The notes beneath the pieces are model-generated. The model did no database searches. It worked only from the letters and a program-made list of their open reading frames with translations, and was not told where the DNA came from. 10,030 nt of DNA from contig CAKZLA010000353.1 of assembly GCA_937124525.1 (NCBI GenBank), positions 1 through 10,030 on the forward strand, read 5' to 3'. The translations under genes and the position numbers were made by a program. Shown here piece after piece: positions 7,087 to 10,030 of this stretch (within the stretch, counting starts at the first letter, position 1; each line of letters begins with the position of its first letter). Origin of the DNA: an uncultured Desulfobacterium sp. Lineage in GTDB: Bacteria; Desulfobacterota; Desulfobacteria; Desulfobacterales; Desulfobacteraceae.

Positions 7087-8079
7087 ATGAAATTAATTGT
7101 TGTTAATTTCCATTATATCAGGGAAAGTTTTACAGCACCCTACCCCAGCATATTTGGTAGAACCCCGAGTGAATTTCGTAAACAGTTAGAACTTTTATCC
7201 ACATTAGGTAAATTCATCAGTCAAGAAGACATTAAGGATCATTTCCTGCTGGGGAAGCAGTTGCCTTCTAAATCTTTTTTGATCACATTTGATGATGGGC
7301 TGAAGGAGCAATATGAGTTAGCTTTACCCATTCTAACAGAGATGGGAATTCCCGCTATTTTTTTTATCAACACCCTACCTTTAGCAAAACCAAAAATCCT
7401 GACTGTACACAAAACACATATTATCAGATCTCAAAGGTCGTCCCAGAAACTAATGAACTATTTTAAACATAGACTTAAATCTGAGAATCAGATAATTTCA
7501 GAAAACCGTTTGACGGAGGGAGCAGCCATCACCTACAGGTACGATAACAAAGAAGATAGAGAAGTGAAATATTTATTAAATTTTGTCCTTAATTTCAAGC
7601 AACAAGAAAAATATACTAATCATATATTTAATGATATTTTCCCAGAACAGGAAACCCAAATCCATCATCAGCTGTATATGAATGCTGAACAAATTAAAAT
7701 ACTGGGCCAGAAGGGTCTCATTGGATGCCATGGCCATCGTCATCGACCATTGGGAAATCTTTCCCCAGGGAAACAAAAAGATGAAATTTTGGATTCAAAA
7801 ATTCTTTTAGAAAATCTAATCGGCAAAACCATCTATACTTTCAGCTATCCCTATGGCACGCAGGAAGCAATCAAATCTGTCCACCATACCCTGAAAGATT
7901 ATGATTTTCTTTTGGCTTTCACTATGGAACGAGGGATAAATTCAGATTACAGCTCCCCCTATCTATTATCAAGGTTTGACACAAATGATGTGCCAGGCGG
8001 AAAATTATATCTGGGAAATCCTCAATTAATTTTTGACATCTTGCCGACGAAAGAGTGGAGCTTAATGGTGGAGGAATAA
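7087..8079 (+). CDS. Polysaccharide deacetylase family protein (NodB/CE4)
   Basis: This would be a metal-dependent de-N- or O-acetylase of a carbohydrate. The NodB motifs are LITFDDG (residues 65-71, metal aspartate D70), HGHRH (215-219, the H-x3-H pair) and SYPYG (253-257). A helical insert of about 110 residues (roughly 100-210) separates the first two motifs, as in some polysaccharide-cluster members. LLSRFDTND (293-301) lies near the C-terminus. No signal peptide or membrane anchor is visible, so it should act in the cytoplasm. The ATG at 7087 is chosen because AAGGAG (7069-7074) lies 12 nt upstream and the protein then starts MKLIVVNFHY. An in-frame ATG at 7075 touches the AAGGAG and is unlikely. 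The product is 330 aa. The sulfotransferase follows after 7 nt. Confidence 0.83.
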   Translation: MKLIVVNFHYIRESFTAPYPSIFGRTPSEFRKQLELLSTLGKFISQEDIKDHFLLGKQLPSKSFLITFDDGLKEQYELALPILTEMGIPAIFFINTLPLAKPKILTVHKTHIIRSQRSSQKLMNYFKHRLKSENQIISENRLTEGAAITYRYDNKEDREVKYLLNFVLNFKQQEKYTNHIFNDIFPEQETQIHHQLYMNAEQIKILGQKGLIGCHGHRHRPLGNLSPGKQKDEILDSKILLENLIGKTIYTFSYPYGTQEAIKSVHHTLKDYDFLLAFTMERGINSDYSSPYLLSRFDTNDVPGGKLYLGNPQLIFDILPTKEWSLMVEE

Positions 8080-8086
8080 AAAACAC

Positions 8087-8896
8087 ATGAACAATCGTCC
8101 AATATTCATTGGCGGATTAATGAAATCCGGTACAAGCTTAATGAGAGCTCTCATTGGAAACCACTCCCGGATATTTGGTGGATTGGAAACATGGTGGTTT
8201 TCCGGTGATTTTAAAAAAGAATATAAACTAATTAATAGTAAAACAGCTGCAAAAATTAAGCTTCTTTACAAAATTACAAACAAACGATATGAAACTCTTT
8301 TGTACGGTACGATCAATCATTTAGACTTTTTAAATAAACTTTTGCTGCATTGTGCGAACTGTGAACAAAAAAGCAGATGGGTGGAAAAAACACCGGACAA
8401 TATTTTTTATTTGGATGAATTAGACGACTTTTGGGATAAAGAATACTATTTTATTTACATGATGCGAAATCCTCTTGATATTTTTGCCAGTTGGAAAAAG
8501 AATACTCAAAACAGTTTAAAGTTATTTGAAGAAAAAATCACTCAAACCGTTAGAATATTAGATAATCCAAAGTTTAAAAATGCCGACCAATATTGTATAG
8601 TCACCTACGAAAGTCTGGTTCAGAATGCGGCAATGACCATGAAAATGATTATGAAAATGATTGGAGAAAACTGGGAAAATGGTATTGAGATAAACCAAAA
8701 AGATACATCTGAATTTGAACTGGTTAAAAAGTTAACCAACAAAAAAAGTACAACTTTACAATCCCTAAGCAAACCAATATTCAGAACATCAATTGGTCAA
8801 TACCATCATATTCTTAACGATGATGAGATTCATTCTGTTAATCAGATCAGCCCAATTTATCAACAAATCTTAAATTCTACCCAATTATCTCAATAA
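8087..8896 (+). CDS. Sulfotransferase, PAPS-dependent family
   Basis: This 269-aa protein would transfer a sulfuryl group from 3'-phosphoadenosine-5'-phosphosulfate to an acceptor sugar. The 5'-phosphosulfate loop is GGLMKSGTSLMRALIGNH (9-26), with K13, S14, G15 and T16. The 3'-phosphate motif is MMRNPLDIFASW (125-136), with R127 and S135. WVEKTPDN (98-105), YESLV (174-178) and a late SIGQYHH segment (235-241) are also typical of bacterial Sulfotransfer_3-type enzymes. No signal peptide is seen, so a cytoplasmic site is expected, where PAPS is available. Its ribosome site GGAGG (8070-8074) lies inside the last codons of the deacetylase, 12 nt before the ATG, which suggests coupled translation. 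The acceptor cannot be read from the sequence. Codons 185-192 come from a perfect 12-bp tandem duplication. Confidence 0.82.
   Translation: MNNRPIFIGGLMKSGTSLMRALIGNHSRIFGGLETWWFSGDFKKEYKLINSKTAAKIKLLYKITNKRYETLLYGTINHLDFLNKLLLHCANCEQKSRWVEKTPDNIFYLDELDDFWDKEYYFIYMMRNPLDIFASWKKNTQNSLKLFEEKITQTVRILDNPKFKNADQYCIVTYESLVQNAAMTMKMIMKMIGENWENGIEINQKDTSEFELVKKLTNKKSTTLQSLSKPIFRTSIGQYHHILNDDEIHSVNQISPIYQQILNSTQLSQ
8639..8662 (+). repeat. Perfect 12-bp tandem duplication in the sulfotransferase gene
   Basis: ATGAAAATGATT occurs twice back to back (8639-8650 and 8651-8662), encoding MKMI-MKMI at residues 185-192. The reading frame is kept. The repeat lies in a helix-like stretch after the YESLV motif. 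Confidence 0.9.
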
Positions 8897-8924
8897 TAAG
8901 AATTTGGTTCACCAAAGCCTTATT
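8895..8924 (+). terminator. Stem-loop at the end of the glycan operon
   Basis: The arms AATAAG (8895-8900) and CTTATT (8919-8924) pair perfectly. Inside them TTTGG (8903-8907) pairs with CCAAA (8912-8916) around a TTCA loop; the two stems are separated by an AA/GC internal mismatch. The structure begins within the sulfotransferase stop codon. No T-run follows, so it is a poor intrinsic terminator and may instead protect the 3' end or act with Rho. Confidence 0.45.
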
Positions 8925-9064
8925 CCAACCAAGTTACATATATATTATTTAGTATTCACTGAATTTCTATTTTAAAGGAGTTATTGGCAGACCTCAATGG
9001 ATTATGTTAATGCAATAAAAGGCTAAAATTAGGGCATTAATTGAATCAACAAGGAGGTCAGCCA
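8925..9064. other. Non-coding stretch between operon and right IS gene
   Basis: This AT-rich sequence holds no convincing gene. It probably contains the outer end of the right-hand IS, but the partner end is outside the window, so the boundary cannot be set. TTGGCA (8984-8989), 16 nt before GTTAAT (9006-9011), is a weak candidate promoter for the transposase. AAGGAGG at 9051-9057 is the ribosome site for that gene. Confidence 0.4.
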
Positions 9065-10030
9065 ATGATTAGAAATACATTTAATGAAACTTTTTCTCAA
9101 GAGTGGATAAATAAAAATCTGCCGGACCCAACCAATGAGCTTGTTTTGTTTCGGCAAATCATTCCTTGGGAAAAATTAGTTAAACAGTTATCCAAGTTTT
9201 ATAATGAAGAAGGTGGGCGTTTTGGAAAATCTATTCGTGTGGTGGTGGCAATTCTAATTCTTTCCAAACTTCGGCTTCTTAGTGATGTAAAAGTTATAGA
9301 ACAAATTCGGGAAAATAGATATTATCAATATTTTTGTAATGTGCCAGATAAAGAACTCTTTTCCTTTCTGTCGCCAAGCTCATTGACCAGGATAAGGCAA
9401 CGATATGGCAAAAAAGGTGCTGAAATAATAGAAAAAAATATATTTGACAAATTACGAAAAGCAGGTGTGATTAATTCTGAATATGCCCTCATAGATTCAA
9501 GTGTCTTGGAGAACAATATTGTTTATCCCACAGATGTAAAGTTGGTATATAAAGCTCTTTCCAAGATTTGCCTTTTTGCAAAACATCATAATCTTGAGCT
9601 TTGGTGGCGTCATGATGAAATGAAAGCGATCTGGCGTGAATTTTGTCTCAATAAAGAAAAGAATGCTTGGGATTATCTATTTGAATTTTCTGAAGTTTTA
9701 AAGTGCGCTCTTTTTGGACTTGAGCTCCATATACAGAATCTGAAAGCATCTGAAAAAACAAAAAAAAAGGCAGAGGAACTTTTGGGGCTCTTGATTTTAT
9801 TGGATTCTCAAAATGATCTTAAAATACAAGGAGTAAGACATATTGAGAATAGAATTGTTTCACTTGATGAAGTCGATGCTCGTCCAATAAAAAAAGGGAA
9901 AAAGCATCCAGATTGTGAATTTGGAACGACTTTTCAAGCGACCTTTAATCGTCAAGGCTTCATGATCACAGTTGAGAATTTTATTGGTAAACCAAATGAT
10001 AAAATACTATACCCAGGAGCTCTTGAGCTT
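9065..10030 (+). CDS. IS5/IS1182-like transposase, 3' end cut by the window edge
   Basis: The reading frame opens at ATG 9065, with AAGGAGG 7 nt upstream, and stays open for 322 codons to the last base, so the C-terminus is missing. The N-terminal part resembles the DUF772-type domain of IS5/IS1182-like transposases: residues 54-115 include a hydrophobic helix, an ENRYYQYF segment and SLTRIRQRYG. YALIDSSVLENN (140-151) provides a candidate first catalytic aspartate, D144, followed by YPTDVKL. A helical region lies between about 165 and 255. Then come RIVSLDEVDARPIKKGK (263-279) and EFGTTF (285-290), which match the pattern of this family just before its second catalytic block. The remaining acidic residues would fall mostly beyond the edge. 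The frame has no internal stops, so it may be active. Subgroup assignment is tentative. Confidence 0.78.
   Translation, partial: MIRNTFNETFSQEWINKNLPDPTNELVLFRQIIPWEKLVKQLSKFYNEEGGRFGKSIRVVVAILILSKLRLLSDVKVIEQIRENRYYQYFCNVPDKELFSFLSPSSLTRIRQRYGKKGAEIIEKNIFDKLRKAGVINSEYALIDSSVLENNIVYPTDVKLVYKALSKICLFAKHHNLELWWRHDEMKAIWREFCLNKEKNAWDYLFEFSEVLKCALFGLELHIQNLKASEKTKKKAEELLGLLILLDSQNDLKIQGVRHIENRIVSLDEVDARPIKKGKKHPDCEFGTTFQATFNRQGFMITVENFIGKPNDKILYPGALEL

Noticed and set aside
6810..7776. Minus-strand frames at 6810-7061 and 7576-7776
   Set aside because: Both are antisense to the methyltransferase and deacetylase genes and lack ribosome sites and domains.
9325..9516. 63-aa minus-strand frame
   Set aside because: It is antisense to the right-hand transposase, whose frame is open for 322 codons with a strong ribosome site.
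1..10030. CRISPR arrays, tRNA or rRNA genes, riboswitches and phage-defence genes
   Set aside because: I saw no regularly spaced repeats, no cloverleaf or rRNA-like segments, and no defence-type domains in any supported gene.

Overview
The window carries a bacterial surface-glycan gene cluster that probably makes, activates and decorates a nonulosonic (sialic-acid-type) sugar. It is bracketed by two unrelated insertion sequences. The seven cluster genes all lie on the + strand and are AT-rich with short gaps. They point to a Gram-negative-type bacterium with a polysaccharide or O-antigen locus. An anaerobic Desulfobacterota-like host is possible, but that is a weak guess from the general look of the genes and IS elements; nothing in the window fixes the taxon.

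Layout. Positions 1 to about 1525 are an ISKra4-like element on the - strand, visibly richer in GC than the rest. It has a 67-aa upstream frame that overlaps the open transposase frame at an A-AAA-AAG slippery run, so the full transposase is probably made by -1 frameshifting. Its putative outer end lies directly against a good sigma-70-type promoter (1526-1554) that reads into the glycan genes. The order is then: wzx-like flippase (1630-3066), neuB (3086-4093), neuC (4086-5231, overlapping neuB by 8 nt), a 106-nt gap, neuA (5338-6033), a zinc-ribbon methyltransferase (6034-7023), a NodB/CE4 polysaccharide deacetylase (7087-8079) and a PAPS-type sulfotransferase (8087-8896). A 30-nt stem-loop starts on the last stop codon. 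After a non-coding stretch (8897-9064), an IS5/IS1182-like transposase runs off the right edge (9065-10030).

How the genes fit together. NeuC would release ManNAc (or a related 2-epimer) from a UDP-sugar. NeuB would condense it with phosphoenolpyruvate to a nonulosonate, and NeuA would activate that sugar as its CMP form. The flippase would move the lipid-linked glycan across the inner membrane. The methyltransferase, deacetylase and sulfotransferase look like tailoring enzymes. None has an obvious signal peptide, so they probably act in the cytoplasm before export. No glycosyltransferase, polymerase or 4,6-dehydratase/aminotransferase pair is visible. The transferase must therefore be encoded elsewhere, and the product is more likely a Neu5Ac-type than a legionaminic-type sugar.

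The most interesting hypothesis is that the tightly spaced deacetylase and sulfotransferase act in sequence to remove an N-acetyl group and sulfate the exposed amine, by analogy with heparan N-deacetylase/N-sulfotransferase.
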